From: Georgenia sp. SYP-B2076
GTDB taxonomy: Bacteria > Actinomycetota > Actinomycetes > Actinomycetales > Actinomycetaceae
Direction: 5' to 3'
Length of the DNA: 64,000 nucleotides
NCBI RefSeq assembly: GCF_003991205.1
Contig: NZ_RXOZ01000032.1
Location: 186,001-250,000 of the forward strand
Shown: piece after piece, positions 1-8,170 of the stretch
Numbering within the stretch: the first letter of the stretch is position 1
Layout of the letters: every line of letters starts with the position of its first letter
Program-made: the position numbers and the translations under genes
Notes under the pieces: model-generated
What the model was told of the DNA's origin: nothing
The model's input: the letters and a program-made list of their open reading frames with translations, nothing else
Databases searched by the model: none

Positions 1-907
1 GATAGACCGCGCCATCCGCCACCGCGATCCCGCTCGGTGACGCGTCGTCCGTGGGCCACTGCACCAGCGGGTCCGTGAAGCGCGCCGGCCCGCCATTCCC
101 CTCGACCTCCGGCCAGCCGTAGTTGGCGCCGGGCTCGATGAGGTTGAGCTCGTCCCACGTGTCCTGGCCGAACTCGCTCGCGAACATCCGCCCGTCGGCG
201 TCCCACGCCATGCCCTGCACGTTGCGGTGCCCGAGCGACCACACCCGGTTGCCGAACGGGTTGCCCGGGGCGGGGCGGCCGTCCGCGTCGACCCGCAGGA
301 TCTTCCCGCCGAGCGAGCCGGTGTCCTGGGCGCGGGACGGCTCCCCGGCGTCGCCCGTGGCGATGTAGAGGTACCCGTCCGGCCCGAAGGCGAGCCGCCC
401 GCCGTTGTGGTTGCCCGCCCGGGGGATGCCCTCCACGATGACGGCCTCGGGGGTCGGTACGCCACCGGCCAGGTGCAGGCGCACCACCCGGTTGTCGTCC
501 GCGGCGGTGAGGTAGACGAAGACCGCGCCGTCCCGCGCGAAGCCCGGGGACACGGCGACACCGAGCAGCCCACCCTCGCCCTGCGCGGCCACGCCCGCGA
601 CCCTGCCGAGGCTCCGGGGCGGCTGCCCCTCGCGGATCTGGAGCACCTCACCGCGGTTGCGCAGGGTCACCAGCGCGGAGCCGTCCGGCAGGAACGCCAG
701 GCCCCACGGCACGTCGAGACCGCTCGCGACGACGCGGGCCGGCGCCGGGCTCGGCACGGCCGTGGGGCCCGGCTCCGTCGTCGCCGGCGCGCTGGTGGGC
801 TGCGGGCGCTCCTCGGGCGACCGGGTCCCGCACGCGCCGAGGAGCAGCACGGCGAGCGCGGCCGCCGTGAGGCGGCGCGCGCGCGCGACCCGCCGGCGTC
901 CGGCCAT
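1..907 (-). CDS. PQQ-dependent sugar dehydrogenase (GSDH family) lipoprotein, 3' end outside window
   Basis: Minus-strand gene running off the left edge; about 302 codons are visible. It is an extracytoplasmic glucose/sorbosone dehydrogenase-like beta-propeller protein, a family that oxidises aldoses with PQQ. The ATG at 907 opens an Arg-rich N-terminus, a hydrophobic stretch and a lipobox (LLLGAC, lipidated Cys26). Family signatures follow: GLDVPWGLAFLPDG, then GNHNGGRLAFGPDGYLY, GGKILRVDADG, GHRNVQG and EFGQDTWDELN. The C-terminal part is not visible. It is divergent from the small acidic gene at 1049; a strong 19-bp palindrome lies between them. Family assignment is solid, but the substrate is unknown. 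Confidence 0.9.
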   Translation of the reverse strand, partial: MAGRRRVARARRLTAAALAVLLLGACGTRSPEERPQPTSAPATTEPGPTAVPSPAPARVVASGLDVPWGLAFLPDGSALVTLRNRGEVLQIREGQPPRSLGRVAGVAAQGEGGLLGVAVSPGFARDGAVFVYLTAADDNRVVRLHLAGGVPTPEAVIVEGIPRAGNHNGGRLAFGPDGYLYIATGDAGEPSRAQDTGSLGGKILRVDADGRPAPGNPFGNRVWSLGHRNVQGMAWDADGRMFASEFGQDTWDELNLIEPGANYGWPEVEGNGGPARFTDPLVQWPTDDASPSGIAVADGAVY

Positions 908-950
908 GCCTCATTGTCCCGGCGCCGGCCGATCTGTCACCCACTTCCGC

Positions 951-995
951 TCCGGAGTACTTCCCTCGGGCCAGGGCCGAGGAAAGTACTCCGGA
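951..995. repeat. 19-bp palindrome with AGTACT core
   Basis: Arms 951-969 and 977-995 are complementary at 18 of 19 positions around a 7-nt loop. The core reads CCGGAGTACTT / AAGTACTCCGG. It sits in a divergent intergenic region, so it is not an obvious terminator; it may be an operator or a dispersed element related to the AGTACT repeats near 51.7-51.9 kb. Confidence 0.6.
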
Positions 996-1048
996 ACGCG
1001 GAGAGGTCCCCGGATGCGACCGCGGCGGGGCGGTGCCACCGTGGACGT

Positions 1049-1213
1049 ATGAGCGAGAACACCTCCACCCCGACCAATCCCTCCGAGGAGCCCTACGACC
1101 CGGCCAAGGACCCCGACGCCGACCCCGGGAGCCTCAGCTCCCGGGAGGGCGCCGAGCAGCCGGACCAGGCCGAGGGCGAGGACGACGAGGCTGTCGACAC
1201 CGGCCACGCCTGA
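1049..1213 (+). CDS. Small acidic hypothetical protein
   Basis: 54-residue protein rich in Asp, Glu and Pro (ends DEAVDTGHA), with no hydrophobic segment and no recognised domain. Similar small acidic, disordered proteins are common in actinobacterial genomes. The ATG at 1049 is the only reasonable start; the longer open frame upstream reads antisense through the sugar dehydrogenase gene. Composition, a clear stop and its position ahead of the alcohol dehydrogenase gene support it. Function unknown. Confidence 0.55.
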   Translation: MSENTSTPTNPSEEPYDPAKDPDADPGSLSSREGAEQPDQAEGEDDEAVDTGHA

Positions 1214-1308
1214 GCCAGCTCCACGAGCACCGGCCACCCGGTGCAGCGAGGCACCGACGAACCGGCGGCGGCAGCTCCGCGGCGCGCCGCCCCACGAGGA
1301 GGCAGCAC

Positions 1309-2553
1309 GTGCGCGCACTGACCTGGCAGGGCAAGGAGGACGTCCGCGTCGAGACCGTCCGCGACCCCGTCCTGAAGGAACCGACCGACGCGATCATCCG
1401 GGTCACCTCGACCGCCATCTGCGGCTCCGACCTGCACCTGTACGGCGTGCTCGGGGCGTTCATCGACGCCGGCGACATCCTCGGGCACGAGCCGATGGGC
1501 ATCGTCGAGGAGGTGGGCCGCCAGGTCACGCACATCAGGCCCGGCGACCGGGTGGTGGTCCCGTTCAACATCGCCTGCGGGTCCTGCTGGATGTGCACGC
1601 GCGGCCTCCAGAGCCAGTGCGAGACCACGCAGGTCCGTGACCAGGACAAGGGCGCGGCGCTGCTCGGGTACACGAAGCTCTACGGCCAGGTCCCCGGCGG
1701 GCAGGCCGAGTACCTGCGGGTCCCCCAGGCCCACTACGGGCCCATCCCGGTGCCCGCCGACGACGAGCCCGACGAGCGCTACCTCTACCTCTCCGACGTC
1801 CTGCCCACCGCCTGGCAGGCGGTCGAGTACGCAGACGTCCCCATGGCGGGGTCCGTCGTCGTCCTCGGCCTGGGACCGGTAGGGCAGATGTGCGCCCGCA
1901 TCGCGCGCCACCGCGGCGCGGCGCACGTGATCGGCGTCGACCTCGTCCCCGAGCGTCTGGCCATGGCCCGCCGCCACGGGGTGGACACCATCGACCTGCG
2001 CGAGGTCACCGACCTGCCCGAGACCGTGCGCGGCCTGACCGCCGGCCGCGGTCCGGACTCCGTGATCGACGCCGTGGGCATGGAGGCCCACGGCTCGCCC
2101 GTCGCCAAGGGGGCGCAGGCCGGCGCCGGCTACCTGCCGGACCTCATCGCGCGGCCGCTGATCAAGAAGCTCGGGATCGACCGCCTCGCCGCGCTGCACC
2201 AGGCGCTCAGCACGGTCCGCCGCGGAGGCACCGTCTCCCTCTCCGGCGTCTACGGCGGCGCGGTGGACCCCATGCCGATGATGGAGATGTTCGACAAGCA
2301 GCTGACCGTGCGGATGGGCCAGGCCAACGTCCGGCGCTGGCTCGACGACCTCATGCCCCTGGTCAGCGACCCGTCCGACCCCCTCGGGGTGCTCGACCTG
2401 CGCACCCACCGCCTGCCGCTGGAGGACGCGCCGTCGGCGTACGCGAAGTTCCAGAAGAAGGAGGACGGCTACATCAAGGTCGTGCTCGACCCGACGCTCC
2501 CGGCCAACCCGGACGGCGCGGCCGGGTCGCCCTCGACGGAGGGTCGGCCGTGA
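1309..2553 (+). CDS. Zinc-dependent alcohol dehydrogenase (medium-chain, formaldehyde-dehydrogenase-like)
   Basis: 414-residue cytosolic NAD(P)-dependent medium-chain dehydrogenase. Catalytic-zinc residues Cys38 (AICGSDLH) and His60-Glu61 (GHEPMG) are visible, as is the structural-zinc quartet Cys90, 93, 96 and 104 (CGSCWMC...C). A Rossmann GLGPVGQM motif follows. The long insert and the GYLPDLIARPLIKKLGIDR segment resemble the glutathione-independent formaldehyde dehydrogenase-like subgroup. The GTG at 1309 has a GAGGAGG ribosome site 6-12 nt upstream. Its stop overlaps the GTG of the epimerase gene by 4 nt, so the two are translationally coupled. The substrate cannot be read from sequence. 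Confidence 0.9.
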   Translation: MRALTWQGKEDVRVETVRDPVLKEPTDAIIRVTSTAICGSDLHLYGVLGAFIDAGDILGHEPMGIVEEVGRQVTHIRPGDRVVVPFNIACGSCWMCTRGLQSQCETTQVRDQDKGAALLGYTKLYGQVPGGQAEYLRVPQAHYGPIPVPADDEPDERYLYLSDVLPTAWQAVEYADVPMAGSVVVLGLGPVGQMCARIARHRGAAHVIGVDLVPERLAMARRHGVDTIDLREVTDLPETVRGLTAGRGPDSVIDAVGMEAHGSPVAKGAQAGAGYLPDLIARPLIKKLGIDRLAALHQALSTVRRGGTVSLSGVYGGAVDPMPMMEMFDKQLTVRMGQANVRRWLDDLMPLVSDPSDPLGVLDLRTHRLPLEDAPSAYAKFQKKEDGYIKVVLDPTLPANPDGAAGSPSTEGRP

Positions 2554-4190
2554 GGGTCGCCGTCGTCGGAGGCTCCGGGAACGTGGGCACGGCCGTCGTG
2601 CGCGCCCTGGTGGCCGAGCCCTCGGTGACCTCGGTGCTGGGCCTCTCCCGCCGGGTGCCGGACCGCGGCGCGAGCCCGTACGACGCGGCGGAGTGGGCCA
2701 GCGCCGACGTCGGCGCACCCGCGGCCGACGACGCCGCGGAGGAGGCGATCGTCGCGCGCCTGGCGCGGGCCCTGACGGGGGTCGACGCCGTCATCCACCT
2801 CGCGTGGCTCATCCAGCCCAACCGGCAGCGCGAGAAGCTGCGCCGCACGAACGTCGACGGCACCCGGCGGGTGGCCCTGGCGAGCGCCCGCGCCGGCGTC
2901 AAGCATCTCGTGGTCGCCTCCTCGTGGGCGTCCTACTCGCCCGTGGACGACGACATCCCCCGGGACGAGAACTGGGCGACCGGCGGCATCCGGACCTCGC
3001 ACTACAGCGTGGACAAGGCGGCCCAGGAGCGCGTGCTCGACGCCTTCGAGGTGGCGAACCCCGGCGTCGTCGTCACGCGGATGCGCACGGCGCTGATCTT
3101 CCAGGCCGACGCCGGGGCCGAGATCGTGCGGTACTTCCTCGGGCCGTTCGTGCCGCTCGGGCTCCTGCGGCCCGGCACGTTGCCCATGCTGCCGCTGCCC
3201 TCCGGGATCAGGCTCCAGGTGGTCCACGCGGACGACGTCGCGCAGGCCTACCTGCAGGTCGTCCTCCAACGGGCGGGCGGGGCGTTCAACGTGGCCGCCG
3301 ACGAGATCCTCTGGCCCAAGGACCTCGCCCGGATCATCGACCACGGCCGCCTCATCCAGGTCCCGCCGGGCCTGATCCGGCCGGTCGTGGCCCTGGCCTG
3401 GGAGGCGCGCCTGCTGGCGTCGGACGCCGGGTGGCTCGACATGGCCGTCGGCGTGCCCGTCATGGACACCACCCGGGTCCGCACCGTGCTCGGCTGGACG
3501 CCGCGCCACAGTGCCGAGCAGACCCTGCGCGAGATGCTCCTCGGGATGGTGGAGCGCCGCGGCACCGCCAGCTCGCCGATGCGCCCGCACGAGACCCAGT
3601 TCCGCGACGCTCCCGAGGAGGCGGCGGGCCGCCACCGCGGGAGCCAAACCCCAGGAGACGTCATGGACGCCCATGTTCCAGGCCACATCGACGCGGGCCT
3701 GCTCGGCCTCTACCTCTCCGACCACCTCACCGGCGCCACCGGCGGGCACAACCTGATCGAGAGGATGTCGGGGGCCTACGCCGACACCGAGCTCGGCCCG
3801 GAGCTCGCCCGGCTCGCGAGCGAGATCGGGGAGGCGCGCACCGCCCTGCGCGCCGTCATCGACGCCCTCGAGCTGCCTCGACGCCCGTACCGCCAGGCCG
3901 CGGCCTGGGTGGCAGAGCGCGTCGGCCGCCTGAAGCTCAACGGCCGCCTGACGCAGCGGTCCCCGCTCAGCCTCGTGCTCGAGCTGGAGCTCATGCGCAG
4001 CGCGGTGGCCGGCCAGCTCGGCCTGTGGCAGACCCTGGCCGACCTCGCCGACGACCTCCGCCTGCCGCGGGAACGGTTCGAGGAGCTCAGCGACCGCACG
4101 CGGGACTTCTCCGCACGGCTCGAACGCCTGCACGAGGCCGCGCGCCGCACCGCCTTCCGCGAGGGCGAGAAGGTCGGGAACGCGGGCTGA
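2550..4190 (+). CDS. NAD-dependent epimerase/dehydratase fused to a C-terminal helical domain
   Basis: 546-residue open frame coupled by a GTGA overlap to the alcohol dehydrogenase. Residues 1-350 are an extended SDR: GGSGNVG nucleotide-binding loop near residue 7, a YSVDK catalytic Tyr/Lys pair near 152, and a substrate-binding C-terminal part. Residues 372-546 are an Ala/Leu/Arg-rich helical region (HIDAGLLGLYLSDHLTG..., EREKVG-type end) that resembles a separate actinobacterial hypothetical protein. No stop separates the parts. An in-frame ATG at 3663 carries its own CAGGAGA Shine-Dalgarno, so the second part may also be made alone. A C-to-T change at the CAA codon 5' of this ATG would restore a stop. 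Epimerase call strong; fusion status uncertain. Confidence 0.8.
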   Translation: MRVAVVGGSGNVGTAVVRALVAEPSVTSVLGLSRRVPDRGASPYDAAEWASADVGAPAADDAAEEAIVARLARALTGVDAVIHLAWLIQPNRQREKLRRTNVDGTRRVALASARAGVKHLVVASSWASYSPVDDDIPRDENWATGGIRTSHYSVDKAAQERVLDAFEVANPGVVVTRMRTALIFQADAGAEIVRYFLGPFVPLGLLRPGTLPMLPLPSGIRLQVVHADDVAQAYLQVVLQRAGGAFNVAADEILWPKDLARIIDHGRLIQVPPGLIRPVVALAWEARLLASDAGWLDMAVGVPVMDTTRVRTVLGWTPRHSAEQTLREMLLGMVERRGTASSPMRPHETQFRDAPEEAAGRHRGSQTPGDVMDAHVPGHIDAGLLGLYLSDHLTGATGGHNLIERMSGAYADTELGPELARLASEIGEARTALRAVIDALELPRRPYRQAAAWVAERVGRLKLNGRLTQRSPLSLVLELELMRSAVAGQLGLWQTLADLADDLRLPRERFEELSDRTRDFSARLERLHEAARRTAFREGEKVGNAG

Positions 4191-4202
4191 GCCCGCGCGC
4201 CG

Positions 4203-4418
4203 TCAGTCCTGCGGGTCCGGTTCGGCCCGCAGGAGGTCCGCCGCCTCCTCCTCGGGGCGCGGCGGGACGGTCTCGTCCTCCTCGAGGAGGACCGGATCGA
4301 AGTGCGGGTCGTGGCCGCTGCCCGCAGGGTCAGACGGCGGCTGCCGCGGCACGGGCGGCTGCCCGGTGCCCGGCTGCTGCCCGGAGTGCGGCGGCTGCCC
4401 GGTTGGCTGCGAAGACAT
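4203..4418 (-). CDS. Small Pro/Gln/Asp/Glu-rich hypothetical protein
   Basis: 71-residue protein with an N-terminal Gln/Pro/Gly-rich half (QPTGQPPHSGQQPGTG) and an acidic C-terminal half (LLEEDETVPPRPEEEAADLL). It has no hydrophobic segment and is probably disordered. The ATG at 4418 follows a GGGAGG-like site. It ends 12 bases from the convergent epimerase-fusion stop. No family recognised; another member of the small acidic class seen at 1049 and 18767. Confidence 0.55.
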   Translation of the reverse strand: MSSQPTGQPPHSGQQPGTGQPPVPRQPPSDPAGSGHDPHFDPVLLEEDETVPPRPEEEAADLLRAEPDPQD

Positions 4419-4549
4419 GTGGCCTCCCTCGTTGATGGGCCCAGCGTAGGTCTCGCGCCGTCGCCGCGCCGCCGGTGGCCCGGGCGGTCTGGTCCGGCCA
4501 CGGTGCGCACGCCCGCCGATGCGGCGGGCGGCGGCGGCTCGCGGCGGGA

Positions 4550-5380
4550 TCAACGAAGGCGCTTGATGACGTCCCGCACGAGGACAAGGCCGCTGTCGAC
4601 CGCGACCTCGAGCGGCTCGGCCGCCATGCCGAGCGCCGAGAGGATGCCGTGCGCGCGTGCGGAGAAGCCCTCCGGCGCGCCGGGCAGGCGGTCGGCAGCG
4701 GTGATCGCCCCCTTCTCGTCGACCAGCCAGTGCCCGGCGTGGCCGTGGATCGCGTGGGCGCACAGTGTGAAGGCCCGGAAGAGGCAGCCCGCGACGTAGG
4801 TGGTGTCCCGGCGCGGCACGGCCTTGAGGGCGACCTCGACGAGCAGCACGGCCTCCCCGAGGCAGTCCGCGAGGGCGCGGCGCAGCGCGGGCGGGTACTC
4901 CTGGAACTCGTCCTTGAGGGCTGCCAGCTCACCGGTGGGGTCGGCCAGGACGACGGCGAGCGCCAGCTCCCCGGCATACGCGAAGTCCGGCACCCCGAAC
5001 GGGTGTCCGACCTCGGCATGGAAGGCGAACACCCCGCGCTGCGCGCCCTCCCATGCCGACCGGACACGGTCCAGGTCCCGGTAGGTCCAGTCGAGGGCGA
5101 CGCCCTTCACCCGCAACCACGCCCCGCCGTCGACCCACGGCCCCCACTCCCCGGGGGCGCTCACCTCGGCGCCCGGACCGTACACGTCACGGGCGACGAC
5201 GCCGAGTGCGCCGACGTCGAGCGGCGCCCGGTAGTACAGGCCCAGCTCGACGTCGGAGTCCGGGTGGTGGTCGTCGCGCGGCCTTCCTCCGGCGCGCGTC
5301 ACGCCGACCACGCCATCCACCGCGGTCAGCCGTCCCGCGACCGCCGCCAGCACCTCGCCATCGAGGCTTGCGCCGTCCAT
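4550..5380 (-). CDS. Nucleotidyltransferase-domain protein
   Basis: About 276 residues. The N-terminal part has a polymerase-beta-type nucleotidyltransferase motif: GVTRAGGRPRDDHHPDSDVELGLYY, where the DSDVELG acidic pair is expected to bind metal. A third acidic position lies in VALDWTYRDL. The remainder is helical (GCLFRAFTLCAHAIHGHAGHWLVDEKGA), as in streptomycin-adenylyltransferase-like or DUF4037-like proteins. I chose the ATG at 5380 because the homologous domain begins at once; an in-frame ATG at 5443 would add 21 Thr/Arg-rich residues. Divergent from the YbdK gene. The target molecule is unknown. Confidence 0.7.
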   Translation of the reverse strand: MDGASLDGEVLAAVAGRLTAVDGVVGVTRAGGRPRDDHHPDSDVELGLYYRAPLDVGALGVVARDVYGPGAEVSAPGEWGPWVDGGAWLRVKGVALDWTYRDLDRVRSAWEGAQRGVFAFHAEVGHPFGVPDFAYAGELALAVVLADPTGELAALKDEFQEYPPALRRALADCLGEAVLLVEVALKAVPRRDTTYVAGCLFRAFTLCAHAIHGHAGHWLVDEKGAITAADRLPGAPEGFSARAHGILSALGMAAEPLEVAVDSGLVLVRDVIKRLR

Positions 5381-5476
5381 GCTCCGATCGTCCCGCTCGC
5401 GCGGCGACGGGGCGACCCGACGCCGGGTGGTCGTTTCCGTCATGCCGCGCCGGCGCGGCTGCCCCACACTGGCGGT

Positions 5477-6637
5477 GTGCGCACCGTCGGTGTGGAGGAG
5501 GAGTTCCTGCTCGTCGACCCCGAGAGCGGGCAGGCGCTGGCCGTCGCCGCGCAGGTGCTGGCCGAGGCGAAGGCACGCGCGCCGCTCCCGACGGTGAGCC
5601 CCTACCGCGACGCCACCGGGTCCGGTCCTGTCGACACCCCGGGAGGCCGCCTCGTCCACGAGATGGGCCAGGAACAGGTCGAGTCCGGCACCCGGCCGCA
5701 CACGAGCCTCGCGGAGCTGGAGGACGAGCTGTGCGAGCTGCGCCGCCGCGCCGAGGTGGCCGCGGCGGCCGCCGGAGCCGGCGTGGCCGCCCTGGCGACC
5801 TCCCCGTTGCCGGTTCGCACCCGCGTCGTGACCCGGCCCCGGTACGAGGCGATGGCCCGACGGTACGGGCTCACGGCCCGCGAGCACCTCCTCTCCGGCT
5901 GCCACGTGCACGTCGCCGTGGACAGCCGCGACGAGGCCGTGGGCGTGCTCGACCGGGTCCGGGTCTGGCTGCCGTCGCTGCTTGCCCTGAGCGCCAACTC
6001 GCCGTTCTGGCAGGGCGTCGACACGGGGTACGCGAGCTACCGCTCCCCGGTCATGCTGCGATGGCCCTCGGCGGGGCCGACGGAGATCTTCGGGTCGGCG
6101 GCCGCGTACGACGCTCTCGTGGCGGACATGCTGGCCTCCCGCGTCCTGCACGACGCCGGGATGGTGTACTTCGATGCCCGCGCGTCCTACCGCTACCCGA
6201 CGGTGGAGATCCGGACGGCGGACGTGTGCCTGCGCGCCGCCGACGCGGTCCTCGTCGCGGCCCTGTGCCGCGCGCTGGTGGAGACGGCAGCAGCGGAGTG
6301 GGCGTCCGGCGAGCCCGCGCCGCCGGTACGGGCCGCCGTCCTGCGGCTAGCGTCCTGGCAGGCGGCGTGCGAGGGGATCGACGGCGTGCTGCTCGACCCC
6401 CTGACCGCGCGTCCCGTCCCGTCCAGCTCCGTGCTGGCAGCCCTCGTGACCCACGTCCGCCCGGCGCTGCGGGCCTACGGTGACGAGGGCCTCGTCGACG
6501 AGCGGCTCACCCGCGTCCTCGCCCGCGGCAACGGCGCGCGTCGCCAGCGCGCCGTGCTGCGGCGCACCGGCAGCCTCGCCGACGTGGTCGCCGACGCGGT
6601 TCGGGTGACCGCCGGCCGCGGCGACCAAGACCCGTGA
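5477..6637 (+). CDS. Carboxylate-amine ligase, YbdK/glutamate-cysteine ligase 2 family
   Basis: 386-residue ATP-grasp-like ligase of the GCS2 family. It opens with TVGVEEEFLLVD, the family's N-terminal signature. GCHVHVAVD in the middle carries the conserved metal-binding His region, and ASYRYPTVEIRTADVCL is the conserved C-terminal core. These proteins have weak gamma-glutamylcysteine synthetase activity in vitro. The GTG at 5477 begins almost exactly at the conserved motif, so the start is well constrained although no strong Shine-Dalgarno is seen. Divergent from the nucleotidyltransferase gene. The physiological substrate is not established for the family. Confidence 0.88.
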   Translation: MRTVGVEEEFLLVDPESGQALAVAAQVLAEAKARAPLPTVSPYRDATGSGPVDTPGGRLVHEMGQEQVESGTRPHTSLAELEDELCELRRRAEVAAAAAGAGVAALATSPLPVRTRVVTRPRYEAMARRYGLTAREHLLSGCHVHVAVDSRDEAVGVLDRVRVWLPSLLALSANSPFWQGVDTGYASYRSPVMLRWPSAGPTEIFGSAAAYDALVADMLASRVLHDAGMVYFDARASYRYPTVEIRTADVCLRAADAVLVAALCRALVETAAAEWASGEPAPPVRAAVLRLASWQAACEGIDGVLLDPLTARPVPSSSVLAALVTHVRPALRAYGDEGLVDERLTRVLARGNGARRQRAVLRRTGSLADVVADAVRVTAGRGDQDP

Positions 6638-6725
6638 CGGACGCGGCCGCCGCGCCCGGAGGCTGGCGAGAGACCGCCGGGCAGCAGACCTTCGGCAATG
6701 GGCGGCCAGCGGCGCGGGCGCCCGG

Positions 6726-7244
6726 TCAGTTCACGGCGGGCTTGACCCCGAGGCTCGGCTGGGCCCGCTTCCACACCAGGCGGGGCTGCTTGGCCTTCGC
6801 CTTGGAGATTTCCGGCAGCGAGGACAGCGTCAGCTGGTCACCGTCGAGCTCGACGTGGCGGTCCTCCAGCTCCGCGACCCGGTTGGGGTAGAGGGAGACG
6901 GACATGCGGTGCTTGAGGACGTGCGTGTCCTCGTCCACCTGGAACGGCCCGGAGTAGGCGACATAGCCCTCGACCGCGGCCGTCTCCTCCTCGGCCGTGC
7001 CCTGGTACGCACCGGCCGAGGCATACGGGGCGCGGTCGCCCGCCATGAGCTGGGCGGACATGTAGCCGTCCGGCGTGTACAGCATGACCCCCGTGACGTC
7101 CTTGCCCATCGGGTACGTGACCTTGCCGTCCTTGCCGGTGGCCGTGTACGAGACGAGCTCCCACGTGCCGATGATCTGCTCTCGCAGGCGCAGCGGGAGA
7201 CGGCTGCTCCGGTCCCGAACTCCACCCTCTTGCTGAACAGACAT
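6726..7244 (-). CDS. Lipocalin-like domain protein
   Basis: 172-residue soluble protein. The core starts LREQIIGTWELVSYT, typical of the lipocalin-like (Lipocalin_5) family, followed by YTPDGYMSAQLMAGDR and VDEDTHVLKHRMSVSLYPN, regularly spaced beta-strands of a barrel. Members are often linked to small hydrophobic ligands, but this one has no signal peptide and no assigned ligand. The ATG at 7244 is preceded by GAAGGAGCG. It stands alone between the YbdK gene and the sigma-factor gene. The 279-base gap upstream holds only a small hairpin (7451-7457 with 7462-7468). Confidence 0.75.
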   Translation of the reverse strand: MSVQQEGGVRDRSSRLPLRLREQIIGTWELVSYTATGKDGKVTYPMGKDVTGVMLYTPDGYMSAQLMAGDRAPYASAGAYQGTAEEETAAVEGYVAYSGPFQVDEDTHVLKHRMSVSLYPNRVAELEDRHVELDGDQLTLSSLPEISKAKAKQPRLVWKRAQPSLGVKPAVN

Positions 7245-7523
7245 CTGCGCTCCTTCTCATCAGGCACGACTCGTAGCCGGTAGCAAAGCAGAGATGCCCT
7301 GCGCCGTTGCCCCGTTCCGCGGCCTCTTCAGTGCTCGTACGAATTCAGTCGATCTCTGGCGCCTCACGCGCCGGTCCTCCTGGCATCTTGGCACCTGGCG
7401 CGGGCGATCGCGCTGCGAAGCGCCCACGGCGGACCGTGACGCATGCCTCTCCCGGACCACCGTCCGGGCGGTCGTCCCGTCGCCGACCGGCAAGATGAGC
7501 GCGCGTGACGACATAGGCAGGAC

Positions 7524-8027
7524 GTGAGGACCACGAGCGAGAGAGCGACGGTGGCGGTGCGCGACGACTCATGGTTCGACGACCTTTTCCGGACCCATGC
7601 CACGCACGTGTACCGCTATTTCGTGCGGCGCGCGCCGCACGACGCCGAGGACCTCACCGCTGATGTCATGGCCGTCGCATGGCGGCGACGGGCGGACGTC
7701 CCCGCCGGCTCGGAGCTGCCGTGGCTGTACCGCACCGCCGGATACGTGCTCGCCAACCACCGGCGCAAGAAGGCGGCCGTGCCCGTGGAGCACCTCCCCC
7801 TGGGCGCCGACGACACCGACCCCGCCGACCTGGTGGTCGGGGACGACGACGCACGCGCCGCGCTGCGCGCGCTCAGCCCGCGCGACCGTCAGATCCTGCT
7901 GCTCCACGCGTGGGAGGGGCTCGGTGGTGAGGAGCTCGCCGTCGTCCTGGGGATCTCGCGCGGCGGCGCGGACGCCGCCCTCTCCCGTGCCCGCGCGCGC
8001 CTCGGCGCGGCGTGGTCGGCGCGGTAG
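7524..8027 (+). CDS. RNA polymerase sigma factor, ECF (sigma-70 family)
   Basis: 167 residues, short as in ECF sigma factors with only regions 2 and 4. Region 2 is visible at about residues 15-75 (DLFRTHATHVYRYFVRRA, then AEDLTADVMAVAWRR) and region 4 at about 113-165 (LSPRDRQILLLHAWEGLGGEELAVVLGIS, a helix-turn-helix). A GTG at 7524 is the start. The next gene, 144 bases downstream, encodes a one-pass membrane protein with a cytosolic N-terminus and is a plausible anti-sigma partner. A 34-bp direct repeat begins at the stop codon. No target promoter motif was identified. Confidence 0.85.
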   Translation: MRTTSERATVAVRDDSWFDDLFRTHATHVYRYFVRRAPHDAEDLTADVMAVAWRRRADVPAGSELPWLYRTAGYVLANHRRKKAAVPVEHLPLGADDTDPADLVVGDDDARAALRALSPRDRQILLLHAWEGLGGEELAVVLGISRGGADAALSRARARLGAAWSAR

Positions 8028-8094
8028 GCGCCGAGCGAGCCCGGTCGCGGCGCGGTAGGCGCGGTAGGCGCCGAGCGAGCCCGGTCGCGGCGCG
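8021..8094. repeat. 34-bp direct repeat, period 40
   Basis: Two identical copies at 8021-8054 and 8061-8094 (GCGGTAGGCGCCGAGCGAGC...). The first copy contains the sigma-factor stop codon. They fill most of the gap before the membrane protein gene. Confidence 0.75.
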
Positions 8095-8170
8095 CAAGAA
8101 GCTCCGCCGCTGCCACACATGAGAGGTGCAGGCGCCGGTACCCACCCGGCGGGCAAGAAGGAGAACTGCC

